From the NCBI GenBank assembly GCA_024449915.1, contig JAMZAV010000158.1:620001-684000 (forward strand): a DNA stretch of 64,000 bases, read 5' to 3'. The notes beneath the pieces are model-generated. The model did not search any database and had not been told where the DNA came from. It worked only from the letters and a program-made list of their open reading frames with translations. The DNA is from Sweltsa coloradensis (lineage: Eukaryota; Arthropoda; Insecta; Plecoptera; Chloroperlidae). The translations under genes were made by a program, and so were the position numbers. Positions 1 through 24,084 of this stretch are shown piece by piece. Numbering within the stretch: position 1 is the first letter of the stretch; each line of letters opens with the position of its first letter.

Positions 1-2188
1 ACATAAAGTTCATTTACAAAACACTGAATGGATTGCATTATCTTTACACAGATTATTTACAACTCATGCAATGCTTTTATTAGGTACTTTCAAAGTACTG
101 TACAATAATTTGTTTTGTAGACGTCAATGTTTAATGTTTTGTGTGATGAAGAAGTGGCTATTAAAGAAAGTTGTGATAAAGTCATCTTGACTGACAGATT
201 CTTGAGCATTTCCATAAATTACACTATAATAATATAGCAAACTGCGCAATACTCACAATACTACAGTTTTACTTACATTTTATTTACAGAACGACATATT
301 TTAAATATTTCTTATCAAGATTAAAACAAAACAACAACCATGTGAACAATATTAAATGTAGTTAATAAAAAAGTAAACATTTGTTTGAAAAGTAAGAGGA
401 ACTTTAACTGTAAAAGTTCAACATGGAAAATACTCGTCGATAACACCGTTACATTACAGTCACTGAGAAAACTAAACAATAATAAGACTTTTCTCCAGGT
501 CAATTACAAACAACACGTATTGTGGGGTGGGGATGATAACAAGCCTGGTGAGATGAAGTACAATGAAGGTTTGTAAACATTAGTCATCCTCCATGGTGAG
601 ATATTTGACGGTTCGAGAAGGAAGTACACAGGACATAATTGTTTGTACTCTCAAACAACAACAATTTCTCACGCTTTTAAAATTTCCAGCTACAAATTGT
701 GTCATAGCTACAGAATTATCACAACTGGTCACTAAACACTTTTTATTTATTTTGTATACGAAAAAGAATTTTGAAGTATGTTTGTACTACACAAAAATCA
801 CCCAAATCACCGTAGTTGGTCACACATTTAACACTTAGCAAGATCACATTAAGTAGTCTTGAAAGCACAAATTCAATACTGATTTTAATATACGTCACTA
901 GAATAATATATATAGAACATTCAAAATCCACTCAGTAATATTATTTTTGACTGTGGAACTGAGCTGCAGAGCGGTTTGTGGAAAGCCATATTTCAATAAA
1001 TACAATCAAGGTTTTTTACGCCTGTTTGCTAAATGCTCTTCACAATCTTAGGAATTTTATAATGTATTAATATTATTTATAAATTACGGTACAATAATCA
1101 ACAGGAATTTAGGATAATGCATACTTCAGAATCCACAATTTAAGTAACATTTTAAAATGTTATATGGCACATTATTTTAATAAATAATTTTGGCTTTCAT
1201 ATTATTAATCTAGCCAAATACACACTCAACCATAAATAAATGAACATTGTAAAACAATTTTTTTACCAGAAAAAACCTAATTTTCTTACCCGTCATCATC
1301 ACATGGTGTTGATGATACATGGTAATTATTTCTGGTATTTGTGCTGAACTTGTAGATTATTTATCTCTAAAATACTCCAAAGTTCTTACAGAAATATTGG
1401 GAATGGCTTTTACCCGGAATCAACAAGAACTCAAGTAATTGTTTGACAAAGTGTTGCATTGCAGTGATTGCATGTCCGGCAGTGTCTACAATGATTGAAG
1501 TGAAGGAAAGGTCATTGAAGTTGGTCGCCTATAAACATGTTTCCTTATTAACCTTGCTCTTGTTTTCCTGCCCATTAGAAGCAAACAGGTTTTATAGACT
1601 TGCAAATACCCTCTTCTATCATGAGTTTTACATTCACATTCTGTGCCATGCCAGAATCAGAAAAGGTAATAGATGGTATTTTCTATATTTAAAATAAAGC
1701 TTTTTTGTAAACGTGCAGTATACCAACTAGAAAAATTGATTTGATAATTGTCAACATATTCTGGGCATAACATGGATGTAAACAATTACCACAATGAGAA
1801 TGAATGAGAATGAACAATAGGCTTATGAGAAACAAATACGTGTTTCTACTATGTCTCATCTCTGCTGTGTGTTGTATGGTTTTTTGTTTATATAAAAGTT
1901 TCATTGTAATTTATATATTTTATGATAGGCCTATATTAAATTAATATTCTTGAGATTTACCATACCCTGCTTGAAAAGTTTTCTGTAAGAATCCTTGAGA
2001 TATTGTTGAGCAAAGAAAGTTAATTATAAAGTTGTATAAGATTGAATTGAAATATACATTGAAATAATAAATACGTAATGATATTCCGATTTACAATCTT
2101 AAAAAGAAGTTAAATGGTCTTGTCAGAATTAAAAGCAGATTAAATTTAATTCGTCAAAGTGTTGACATACTGCAACACTAATGAAACC
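1..2188. other. AT-rich DNA downstream of SoxD, nothing recognised
   Basis: I see no splice-supported coding exon, RNA gene or terminal-repeat element. It may hold a longer SoxD 3' UTR or intergenic DNA. Confidence 0.5.
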
Positions 2189-2543
2189 TTTATTTTGAAA
2201 TATTTACATGTTTTGTTTGCAAATAATTAAAATTGGTCCTATCATTCCAAAGAATTCACTAATGATAACGATGGGAAATCAATAACGGTTTAGCCCCTTC
2301 GAACCCGTAAAATTACAATTGGATAGAACCTCCTACATGAAACAAGACGAGATGGCTGCCGCAGACCACGAACAAACTGCCTGAACATGCAATGACCTGA
2401 GCGCATGAGTGAACTAAGTTCTTGTCGACTTAAGGGACTCTTTCTTTCGTTCGGTCAGAGATAGAGATCGAGAACATCACAGAACGCGCGACTCAGTGGT
2501 GGTTATATCGAAGCATCTGCAGTGAGCAGTGCTTCCCCGCGCT
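2189..2543 (-). other. Probable SoxD 3' UTR with poly(A) signal and Pumilio-type site
   Basis: Downstream of the stop codon the first AATAAA on the minus strand is at 2189-2194, followed by GT-containing sequence. A TGTAAATA octamer, the Pumilio recognition element, lies at about 2202-2209 just before it. This would give a 3' UTR of about 350 nt. Sox genes often have much longer 3' UTRs, so a more distal end further left is possible. Confidence 0.4.
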
Positions 2544-13553
<11,010 letters not shown>

Positions 13554-14967
13554 CTGCAACAAAGGATTGCCAATATTCAATATTTTTCCTTTACTCAACA
13601 GCAGTTTGAGAATAATAGCAATAGAAAATGTACAAAGTTTTAATAGTTCACATCTTTTGTTTAGTTAAACGATAAATGTATTACAAAATTGGTTCTATAG
13701 AAAATGAGGCCATGCGCGTAGGTCCCCACTCCCCACCCTGTTGAAGTTAATATGTTGCGATGGAAAATGCTCCCGTTGGAAATAGCTCTCGCAAATGTAC
13801 TTCATTTTTAACAATGCCGAGCATATTAATCTTCCAGCTTGTTCCTCTCCTTCAGGCTGGGATGGCCAATTAAATTATTCGGGGCTTCGGTCGTGTGTTG
13901 TGTTGTATCAACGACAGACGACACAAACCACGTGTCACAAGACAGATGGAGATGGCTGCTTTATCAGAACTTCCGGCTACAGAATTATACACCTGAATGA
14001 TGATTTTTTACACATTTTCTAATTTTACGCGCGTTCTTTGGACGTCACTAGCTTTTCTTAATGAATGAAAAAACACGAAAAACTCCTGAATAACCCAGAT
14101 TCCACCATTCTCAGTTATCAGATGGAGATTTATATTTCAATTCGTTGACCTTGTTAATTTTTTAACTTTTTATATATGACTTCCTTTCATTTGCTCTACA
14201 CATCGCCCTCTCTGCCCCCCCCCCCCCCTCCACTCACTACCTCTCTCTCACTCGCTCACACAGAGTGGATTCGCCTCTAGATGTCGCAGTGCCAAAACAC
14301 CCACTCGAACTAAATATAAGTAGGCATATAGCCAATTTAACTTCCCATTCACCACCGAGAACGTACCAAAAAACTGGAAGAAGCTCATCTCCAATAGTTG
14401 AAACGCCCAATTTCATTACATTAGAAAAAACAACATGCCCCTAGCCCCACATGACAAGTAACAGGGGGCTTTAACCTTCAAGGCTTGAATTGAGGGGGAC
14501 GTAAATATAAGAACATGAGAACTTGCAATAACTTATATTTACATTCAATGAATAAGGCCTTGAATTAGGTATGACAATACGATTTGACAGTCTTCATTTT
14601 TCTAGATTTTGTTTTGTAATAGTAAAACGCTGCTCATGATTAGTGTTTAGACGTAAACTTTGATTGATTGTTTGTTTGTTTGTTTGTTTGTTTGTTTGTT
14701 TGTTGTGTACGGGAAGGTTGGCCAACATGACAAGGTATTAAATTTTGAATAAATAACCACTACGTAAGATAAAATGGAAGTTGTATATCAGTAAAGTATT
14801 GTCTTGAAAACCGTCCAAACTTAAACCCCTGACTGTTGTAAATGTTGTTGTTGAATGGATTATAATGATCCCCGTGGGCCGATTGTTTTGTCTCGGTAGG
14901 TTGTCTTCTTGAGTGTGCCGGTGAATGACAACTCTTTCATTCTGGCTCACGTAACGAGGAAACTCAC
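13554..14967 (-). other. Intron upstream of the coiled-coil exon
   Basis: Contains C14 at about 14215-14228 and (TTTG)n at 14661-14704. No exon or complete mobile element was seen. Confidence 0.5.
14661..14704. repeat. (TTTG)n microsatellite
   Basis: About ten consecutive GTTT units. Confidence 0.95.
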
Positions 14968-15091
14968 CGACCCCATCACAATATCTGCCATCGCTTTTCT
15001 CTGCGCGGTAATTAAGAAGTCTCTCGTGTGGTCGCCGTGCTCCTGTTCCTTGATGCCCCATTTCAAAACAACAGGACCACCTCACGACGTG
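14968..15091 (-). CDS. Candidate SoxD first coding exon (MADIVMGS start)
   Basis: A GC-rich segment with a strong donor TCG|GTGAGTTTCC (exon end 14968) and either an acceptor TTTTTCATAG (exon start 15091) or an upstream 5' UTR. The frame compatible with the phase-0 acceptor of the coiled-coil exon contains an in-frame TGA near 15082-15084, and then the first ATG at 14989-14991 with a good Kozak context (G at -3, G at +4), giving MADIVMGS joined to AYANHMNNET. The same frame is open and GC3-rich upstream of that ATG (WGIKEQEHGDHTRDF), so a longer coding use through a GAG|GTGG acceptor is also possible. I do not recognise these residues as SoxD; the link is by position, strand and phase. Confidence 0.42.
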
Positions 15092-17348
15092 CTATGAAAA
15101 ATTATTGACAAATGGAACAATAAAATTTCAAAATCCCCACCAAGGTGGCCCTATTTTCGTGTTGTCTTTGTTCCAAATTTCCCCGCTAGATCGTGTGCAG
15201 TCTACCACAATTACCGCAGCGAGCGGATGTGATACATCATCCTTTATAATCACCCACATTCAACTGTTTTTTATCTGAGCCACGGTGGATTTATCGCGTG
15301 TAACATTTAGTGAGGGGGTGATTTATATTAACCAGAACTAGCCAAATCTTAAAACCAAATCTCAAAAGAATTTCGATATGAAAGTCTTTTAGATAATAGA
15401 GGTTTGTTCCCAGTCTGCAAGTGAGCATAAACAATAACACACATTCTAGTGATTTATCTTTGGAAACTTGGAGAGCACATTTAAAACAAGCCAACACTTG
15501 GCGACTGAAACAAGGAAATTAACCAATTAATTCAGCGGGTTTGAATCGGTTCTTTATTTTGTTCGTTTCGCAAGGTTGGAATTCTAAAAACAACGTAATG
15601 ATATCGCTAATTTGTGTTTTTGTTTAAGTTAGAGCCCGTGTACGACACTTGGGGAGCCAACGTTTTGAATGGACACTTCAAGGGATAATTAAAACTCTCG
15701 TGATTTACATCCTCATTGTACGCCATGCGTACGTGCTCATTTCTATACCTAACAATACAAATTGATGGGCTTTTTAAAGTTGTAATTTTTTTGAAAAATT
15801 ACACCGAGACGATCAAATTACATGAAATAATTATCGAAAAATAAACTCAAACATGACCACCCGGCTTTATAGTTTATGCATTCTGGATGGCTGAGGGCAG
15901 AATAGAACCGCAATCTATGAAGGAACTCGGTTTGTCGTGTAGACAAGTTTGAATGATATCTTCCAAGATATATACTCTTGAATCAAGCAGTAATGCGTAA
16001 CACCGGAAGCATTTGATTTCCTACTCGACCACTACGAATCTGTAAAACGTCCCTCTGAGACAATTTTGAATACTTAGTTGGCAGTTTCTCAGGATGTGAC
16101 TATAATTAAGACATTTAACATAAATATAAGTAAACACCCACAGCGTAACAAACAGCACAAGTACAAGATTTGACGTATTCCGAGGTTCGTGTTAAAATAA
16201 ATTGGCAAGGGTAATGCGGGTCCTGGAGTTATAATCATTATGTTTGTTTGTCAATAGAACCTTCTAAGGGGTAACAATAACGTTTTACTCCATCCATACA
16301 TTACTTTATCATACGGCTTACTAAATTGTTATCTATAATGCCTGGCAAAAGAAGATATAAGTGACGACATTACGACGTATGTATGTAAGGTCTTTGAAGA
16401 TGTGATGTATCAACTCAAATAACTAATTTGCATAAGTAACTTCTTGAACAGAAAAACTTAACAAACGTTTAAATCAGGGAATTGTTTTGTAAACATTATA
16501 AGAGTCTTGGCACGGTTTAAATAGGGAAGAAATTAAATTTTAAAGTGGGTATTTATTAGCTTAGGCAATATATAGGAAAAAATAAGAAGGGACATCATAA
16601 TGCAATTAAGAGAATATAAGATATTATTATCTTTATGAGAGCACGGAAATAAATACTTGATTCGTTATTAGTTGTCACGTCAAGAGTGCGTGTTTTGAGG
16701 TGAGAAACTATAGGTACAATAAACTACTTGCAATGTGACTCCCTCCCACCGACACACAAGCCCCGAGAGTCTGACCCATCACAAGGAGCGGCTCTCCCTG
16801 CAAAGTGGGCTCGTTAATTATTTACCGAGTATAATTCACAATTACTCAAGCAGAAGTCATTCTTGCACGAGAGCTAACACGGGTTTCCGCGCTTTGTTCC
16901 GGTGCTCTCGAAAACAACTTGAAATCTTCATCACATTATGCCCGTCTTTGTCTCTCTTATGCAGAGCGGATCTCCTTTACTGTTATTCTTCAGCTAATGC
17001 ACTTCATTATGTTTGATTCATTATGGAGTTGCCCCGCTTTGTGCAGTAGAGACCGGGGAAGCAAGCGTCTTGTCTATTTCAAGCAAACACCTTTGAGCCT
17101 CCTCTCCTCTCCTCTCCTCTCTCTTACATTATTCTCCCGAACTCTGTTTTCCACTGTAATATACTAATGCAATATCGTCAATTGAAGGTACGCACCGTTA
17201 GGAAAACATAACTCTCAGATGTTTCGCTCTCTAATTAGAAGAGACAGAAGCCAAAATGACTTTTCTTTATTCGGCCAACACAGAATAAACGTATGTTATG
17301 AATATAATTTACAATTGTTGCGAAAATTCGAAAGAAAGATTCATTACA
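15092..17348. other. Intronic or intergenic DNA, little recognised
   Basis: Mostly AT-rich. A CTCCT-rich run occurs at 17099-17121. I see no supported gene. Confidence 0.5.
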
Positions 17349-17540
17349 TGCCAAACTTTTCTGTCCGTCCGTCCGTCCGTCTGTGCAAGTGTCACGTCTC
17401 ACGATAAAAACCGAACACGACCTCTGACTTACTAAGATCTTTGGTTGATAATGCCGTTCAACAATGATGATGGTGACCACGGGGGCAGGGACATCCTCTT
17501 ATAAAATAAATGTTATTGTGTACTCGGCACCTACAGCATG
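17349..17540 (-). repeat. Family E repeat, partial copy E2
   Basis: On the minus strand it reads a degenerate core (gtaggtgccgag), a gtggtcaccat block, ttatcgtgagacgtgacac and cagacggacggacgg, in the same order as the other copies. Confidence 0.6.
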
Positions 17541-17726
17541 AAATTGCAAAGTTTAATACGATTTTTTAAAAATATCTTCCTTTGACGATTCAAACTATTA
17601 CAATATGTAATTTTCTGTTACGTAACAATAATATGTTTATGTACCTGTATAACTTTGTTTTGTACATTTTTACCTCAATCTAGTAGGGCCTACTACTATT
17701 TTACTTCTACTCTACTTTATCATAAC

Positions 17727-17776
17727 ACCGTGTATATCATCATTTTTTTATATTATTATTATCATTATTATTATTA
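17727..17776. repeat. (TTA)n/(ATT)n microsatellite at an insertion site
   Basis: An imperfect ATT repeat continues as ttattatcatc after 18693, so the Helitron-like copy 17777-18693 sits inside it. Confidence 0.7.
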
Positions 17777-18693
17777 TTGGAAGAGCGAAGCGAAGACTTC
17801 AATTTCACCGACCCTCCAACAAATTTTGCTCGGGTGTTTTTTTTGTTTTTTTTTCTGTCTGTTTGTTCGCTCTCTACGGGAAAACGGCATATCCGATCTT
17901 GATGAAAATTGGAGGGGACCTTCGAAATCTCTGAACTTAGACTTGCTACGTTTTTGGGTACAATCGAAGAAATATTTCTCATGAATATCGTACTTTTACG
18001 ATTTTTTTCGATTTTTAGTGCGATATTTTCGTCACATTTGGGCCGATTCTGACCAAACGGGTGGGGCTACAACGTTCATATTTCACATGGACATTAATGG
18101 CGTATTCCATTGGCATGCACTCGGCGAGTGCAGAGATGTCATTGTTGTCAACCTCTACTTGAATAACATTACAAAACTGAACAAATGAAAAGACAAGTGG
18201 CAATCCAGTGCGCACTAGGGCGCACTAGTGCGACCTGAGTGCGGCCAATGGAAAACGCCATAAGGTAATGGTGATGTATTGCTTTCTGAAAGAAAAAATT
18301 GAAAAAGTTAGCCAGAATCTATAGAAATAAAGCTTTTAATATAATTTTTTTGTTTTTTTGTACGATATTTTCGTGCCTTTTGGGCCAATTCTGACCAAAC
18401 GGGTGGGGCTACAACGTTCATATTATACATGGACATAAAGGTTATGGTGATGTAGTACCTTTTGAAAGAAAAAGTTGAAAAAGCTAGCCAGAATTCATAG
18501 AAATAAAGCTTTTAATATAAGTTTTTACGGTAAATAATACCAATTAACAAGAAACAAAAGAAACTTGACAACAATCACCTACAATGCGTAGGCAGCAAAA
18601 CAAAGAACTTGCAAAAGTAAAGATATCCCACACAAACTAAAAACTTTAAAAAGCTCATCCATCATACGCGGCGGGACTTTAGCGTTTTCCTAG
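17777..18693 (+). mobile_element. Helitron-like element, family II, copy a
   Basis: Starts TTGGAAGAGCGAAGCGAAG and ends with a GCGGCGGGACTTTAGCG hairpin and CCTAG. Two tandem internal units of roughly 170-190 bp begin at the gggccgattctgaccaaacg block. It has no target duplication and contains a MITE at 18098-18260. Confidence 0.75.
18095..18263. mobile_element. PIF/Harbinger-like MITE with TAA duplication
   Basis: The element is 18098-18260 (163 bp). Inverted ends are TGGCGTATTCCATTGGC and TGGCGTTTTCCATTGGC (one mismatch in 17), flanked by TAA at 18095-18097 and 18261-18263. The empty site acattaaggt is present in the neighbouring tandem units. The 3-bp TAA duplication fits PIF/Harbinger. 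Confidence 0.85.
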
Positions 18694-18850
18694 TTATTAT
18701 CATCACTTATTCACTTTCTCTGCAAAGAGTTATACTTGTACACTGTACTAGTCTAAGTGAATAAAAAATATCTATCATAATAAAATATCTATATCTGTTT
18801 ATTGAGTAGCTTCGCTCCCTTTTAAAGTACTCATGCATCCGTGCTTGTTA

Positions 18851-19619
18851 TTGGATGAGCGAAGCGAAGACTTCAATTTCACCGACCCCCCAAAAAATTT
18901 AGCTCGGGTGTTTATTTTTTTATTTTTTATTTTTTTCGTTTTTCTGTCTGTTTGTTCGCTCTCTACCGGGCAAACGGCATATGCGATCTTGATGAAAATT
19001 TGACACGACCTTCGTTTTCTCTGAACTTAGACTTGCCACGTTTTTGGGTACAATCGAAGAAATATTTCTCATGAATATCGTACTTTTACGATTTTTTTCG
19101 ATTTTTAGTGCGATATTTTCGTGCCATTTGGGCCAATTCTGATCAAACGGGTGGGGCTACAACGTTTATATTTCACATGGACATTAAGGTTATGGTGATG
19201 TATTGCTTTCTGAAAGAAAAAGTTGAAAAAGTTAGCCAGAATCGAGAGAAATAAAGCTTTTAATATACGTTTTTTGACTTTTTGTGCGATATTTTCGTGC
19301 CATTTGGGCCAATTCTGACCAAACGGGTGGGGCTACAACGTTCATATTATACATGGACATTAAGGTTATGGTGATGTAGTACCTTTTGAAAGAAAATGAT
19401 GAAAAAGTTAGCCAGAATCCATAGAAATATAGCTTTTAATGTAAGATTTTTACGTTAAATAATAACAAATTAACAAGAAACAATAGAAACTTGACAACAA
19501 TCACCTACAATGCGTCGGCAGAAAAACAAAGCACTTGCAAAAGTAAAGATATCCCACGCAAACTAAAAACTTTAAAAAAGCTCATCCATCAACGCGGCGG
19601 GACTTTAGCGTTTTCCTAA
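18851..19619 (+). mobile_element. Helitron-like element, family II, copy b
   Basis: Starts TTGGATGAGCGAAGCGAAG after ttgtta and ends GCGTTTTCCTAA (a one-base change from CTAG) before TGCG. Two internal tandem units are present without the MITE of copy a. No target duplication. Confidence 0.75.
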
Positions 19620-19955
19620 TGCGTAATAAATTACTTTCCTGGGGTTAAAAGTCGTAATTAACATATCAATCTTTGTTTTCGCATAATTTCATTGTGGAGT
19701 GTTATTGGATGAGCGAAGCGAGGACTTCAATTTCACCGACCCCCCAAAAAATTTAGCTCGGGTGTTTTTTTGTTTGTTTTGTTTTTTTGTCTGTTTGTTC
19801 GCTCTCTACCGGGCAAACGGCATATGCGATCTTGATGAAAATTTGACAGGACCTTCGAAATCTCTGAACTTAGACTTGCTACGTTTTTGGGTACAATCGA
19901 AGAAATATTTTTCATGAATATCGTACTTTTACGATTTTTTTCGATTTTTAGTGCG

Positions 19956-20319
19956 ATATTTTCGTGACATTTGGGCCGATTCTGACCAAACGGGTGGGGC
20001 TACAACGTTCATATTTTACATGCACATTAAGGTTATGGTGATGTATTGACGTTTGAAAGAAAATTTTGAAAAAGTTAGCCAGAATCTATAGAAATAAAGG
20101 TTTTAATTTGAGTTTTTTGAGGTGTTAATTATTAAAACCTTAATTTGAGTTTTTTGAGGTGTTAAATATTAAAACCTTTATTTCTATAGATTCTGGCTAA
20201 CTTTTTCAACTTTTTCTTTCAAAAGTCAATACATTACCCTTACCTTAATGTCCATGTGAAATATGAACGTTGTAGCCCCACCCGTTTGGTCAGAATCCGC
20301 CCAAATAGCACGAAAATAT
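19956..20319. repeat. 151-bp foldback inverted repeat
   Basis: Arms 19956-20106 and 20169-20319 are near-identical in inverse orientation and are made of the family II internal unit. The 62-bp loop contains a direct repeat of aatttgagttttttgaggtg. Confidence 0.85.
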
Positions 20320-20450
20320 AGATTTTAGATCTTTCTCACAGCCTTGTATGAAAACTTCACAGGAGATTGTATACCTTACTCACAGCCTTGTTACAAACAA
20401 TCAAAGATCCAACAGACCTAATGATTGCTTTGTATGGGCCGTGTTTATAT

Positions 20451-21240
20451 GTTTTTATCAATGACGTACATAAGCTTTGCGTAGCAAAGCGCTAGACGCT
20501 CAGTCTCCTATCCTTCCAAACGAGCGCTAGCGTAACAATTTGAAGCCTCTCTAGTAGGGAAAAACCACTTCACTGCAACATAGATACTTCATCTAGTTGA
20601 ATGAACTAAGATGCAGTGGATTATTTGAACGTCGCGGGGATAAACAAATACGTAAACAAATGGCGGACATTTTAAATTTTGCTTCTATGTGTGAAACGAG
20701 AAAAATTGTCATTACTTTCATAAAACAAACCAGAAACCGTCCCGGGCCTAGGCCCAGATAAAGAAAATTATTTATAATACAACAGTGTAAGCCTTTAGTT
20801 CCATTAGGCTATAGAACTACATTCAATTAATGCTAACATTACACGTTTGACAAGCCCTAGGCCTCTCCTAGGCAACCCTAGACCTGCACGACCTTGTTCA
20901 GACACATATTCCGCACAAATAACTAGTTTTGATTACTAAAAGCCTAATGCAGATACACAATAGTATGATAGTCCACCAACTTGAATTGCTTTGTTCGGAA
21001 ATCGGAGTAACTGAGAGATTTGCGGAAGAAAGACTGTTTTTTCAATAATAACGAGAATTCGCCATCTTGCGGTTTTGATTTTACACCGCTTGTTAACTCA
21101 AAGGCTGTTAAATTTAAGGGTACGATACATTTAGACGGCGGTGGGTTTTTCCCTACTAGAGACAGGTTCAAATTGTCATGCTCCCCACGGCCTAACTGTG
21201 TGTCTAGCGCTTAGCTTATATTACGTCATTGGTTTTTATA
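20451..21240. mobile_element. TIR element with long imperfect inverted ends, nested in copy c
   Basis: Left arm 20451-20570 and right arm 21143-21240 share, in inverse order, caatgacgta, agcgctagac, acaatttga and ctagtagggaaaaacc. Exact termini and target duplication were not resolved, so boundaries are approximate. Confidence 0.5.
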
Positions 21241-21323
21241 TATTTTAAAATAATATTAACATTTTATAATTAAAAAGCTCATCCATCAACGCGACTAAAA
21301 AAAGCGTTTGCGAAGCTTCCTAG

Positions 21324-24084
21324 TAATATTGGAAGGTACGTGTTATACCTCACTCGTGAGATAATGTTTTTCGTGGTGTTAGTACATTCTCGTAATTGTA
21401 GGCACACTGAAAGACTACTTGGGCTGACGTTTGATTTGTAAAGGTTTTAAAACCTCTCTCTAAAGGTGAAATAAGATAGAAGGTTTCGCATTGAAAGAAA
21501 AAAAACATAAGGAGATTCGGTTCAAATAGAGTATTCGCCTTTTGAAAGAAAAAACAAAACGTAATATCAAAAACACAAAACGTGAATCCAAGGCCACTAA
21601 AAATTAACTGAGCTGGCAAGCAATATTTGTGACATAAAAATTATCTATCACGAATATACAGACGCAGTCCAATAATTGGGCGAATAAATTGCGCATAACA
21701 TAGGATTATCTTTTTAAACATAATAATAAATATGTTGATATTTTTCATGATCATGTATAAGGTGTCTCAACAAGGTTATGCAGTTCTTCAGAGAAATAAA
21801 ATAACTTGCACAAGACAAACCCGATTAATGTATTCACCTTACGAATAATATGCGCATGAAAACACACTAGCAGATGTCACAAGCGGAAAACTCATTTCCA
21901 TAAGAGCTTTTCCTTCGAGTCCTCGTCAGATGAACGTTACGTCTCAACTCTCAAGTGAGAAGACAAACACATAGTTAGAGGAATACAGTTTCCCCCAGAC
22001 GGTAGTAATAACACAAGACGTATGACCTTTCTCACAAGGCTTCGAGTCATCAAGCTTCATTACCTATGCGCAGCCAGCAGGCACACAATTTCAATGCTGG
22101 TACTAGTTTGCATAAAAACACGATTAGCTTTAGATATAAAACAAAAGTGGTGTGTTCATACGAATATTCTGTGGACAGCAAGATGCTCTGAACTCGATGT
22201 GATGTCCCGACTCCTGAACAACGTATATCGATAAGAGGTTTTTATAAGGAGTTTAGGACAGTTGGTTTTAGAATTATCAGGATTAGTTCTCACTTCTCAA
22301 CATACAAATTCTACATGGGACTGTGAATGGCAGAACTTTTCTGGGCGACCTATTCTTTACGACACAATACAATAAGGTTGAAAGAATCTTCATAAATCAT
22401 AATATGGCTAAATTATTTTCGAGTATTGTTTTGCCTAATTCAGTAACTCTCATCTCTAGTCTTTCCCGGTAATTGAAGGAACTGTTTGCAGGTCACCGGA
22501 GGTCTCGTACAAGGGGTTTTCACGTTCATTGTTTACATTCTTGCATAATGTCAGTCATCCGAAACAAAACACATCGCTACCGACCGAGTGGCTCAATAAA
22601 TACCCCACTCAAAGGAGGCATTTCGCTTCATTTCAGGAAACAAGTTATGTGTTTGAAAGTGAAACGAGTGTGGCTGGATGTCAGGGTGGAATGAGACGTT
22701 GTTTACGTCCTCGGTGGCTGTGTTGTGTGTTGGGGGGTGAAGCGGACAGAGTCACCCCAGCTTCCTCTGTCAATGTTTGCCGTGTTGTTTACCGGTGGCC
22801 CGTGAAGAGAGCTCACATGTGGGATACACGTGAGTCGCGACACACATTGTTGCTGGAGGGTTGTCCTAGCAGGATGGGAACCCGGCTCATCCGTATACGA
22901 GGTCGGCGACTTTATGACCGGCGACACTTCTGCTCATACAACATTCACGCGGGGAATTATTAGATTGCATCAGTCACAGCACATGACTGAACTGAGATGG
23001 AGAAAACGTAGATCATCTCAAAGCTCAACATCTCATAATAATATGCTGCATCCTTCGAGTTGCTATGACTAGCGAGATGAGCGGGGGATGAGTTACTGCT
23101 TTGGTTGCTAAACTCACAACAATGCTTATAACATGAAAGCTCACACAAACAGATTTGAAATTAAAGCACAAACGTCGATTAACAATTCAATAAGGTAAAA
23201 ACTAAAAATACATAAGAAAACAAATATAAGTTTAGAATCAAATAATAATAATTAGAGACAGTATACTTAGCGTATCAAAGTACAATTTTAAACTTGTCAG
23301 AAAAGGAGTGTCTCGCAATAAATTAGATTTCAGAAGGTAAACATCTCTTTCGACAACTCATTGCAGTCAAAGCTGCATAATAAGCTGCAGTTTGCTGCAT
23401 TGAAGACGGAAGAAGTTGTAAGTCAGAAGTCATGAGGCCTCCACACGGCGCAACACATGCACACCACAAAGCCGCCATTGTTGTAGCCGGACAGATAGAC
23501 AGACAGACAGACAGACAACATGTCTGGCCCTACTTCCTGCCTCGGCTTCTCCAGATCGCTCGTAAAACTATCCCACATTTCAAGCACACACAAACAATGA
23601 GCCAGATATTTATTAATTCGGAAATGACGTTTATTTGGAAAGCGGTATATAAAACCCCAGAGCTTTCCAAGAGTATTGCACAATGACAACGAAACAGACA
23701 TACAACCTACGCTGGATAAGTTTGAGACTTTTATGTGTTTATTGTTGGTACTCTTGTAAATTCACATTTTAAAAATTATTACAGATAAAAGTCGAAAATA
23801 GTGAAGAAAGATTGTGTTGACCTGACCTCGCGAACAGCATCTGGGGATATGTGACGTATAAAATACCAGGCCTCAAACCAAGAACCTATTTACCGGTAAA
23901 CATTTTAAAATTTGATTAAATTCTTGTAGGACATTCGAAATAATGTGTTATTTAATGAATTACTGGAGGCAACGTTTGGTTTGCGATTTTAACTTCCACC
24001 CACCCATACAAACCCACTTGTCTTTATTACGTTCGTTACAAATATCTTCCGAAGAGAAACACAAGTCTCAAGATAACCCTGAAC
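21324..24084. other. Intronic or intergenic DNA, no supported gene
   Basis: GC-richer from about 22650 to 22930, with open frames on both strands but no convincing splice sites. An ACAG run lies at 23492-23516. gatacacgtgagtcgcgac (about 22823) recurs with one change near 42342, so at least part is repeat-derived. Confidence 0.4.

Larger units (their letters stand above)
19705..21323 (+). mobile_element. Helitron-like element, family II, copy c, composite
   Basis: Starts TTGGATGAGCG after gtgtta and ends with the variant GCGTTTGCGAAGCTTCCTAG before TAATATT. Inside are a 151-bp inverted repeat (19956-20319) and a second long-TIR element (20451-21240). Interiors differ while the ends are conserved. 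Confidence 0.6.

Noticed and set aside
22703..22927. GC3-rich minus-strand frame of about 75 codons
   Set aside because: No ATG (it starts at GTG) and no convincing acceptor or donor, and a stretch of this region recurs near 42.3 kb, suggesting repeat DNA.
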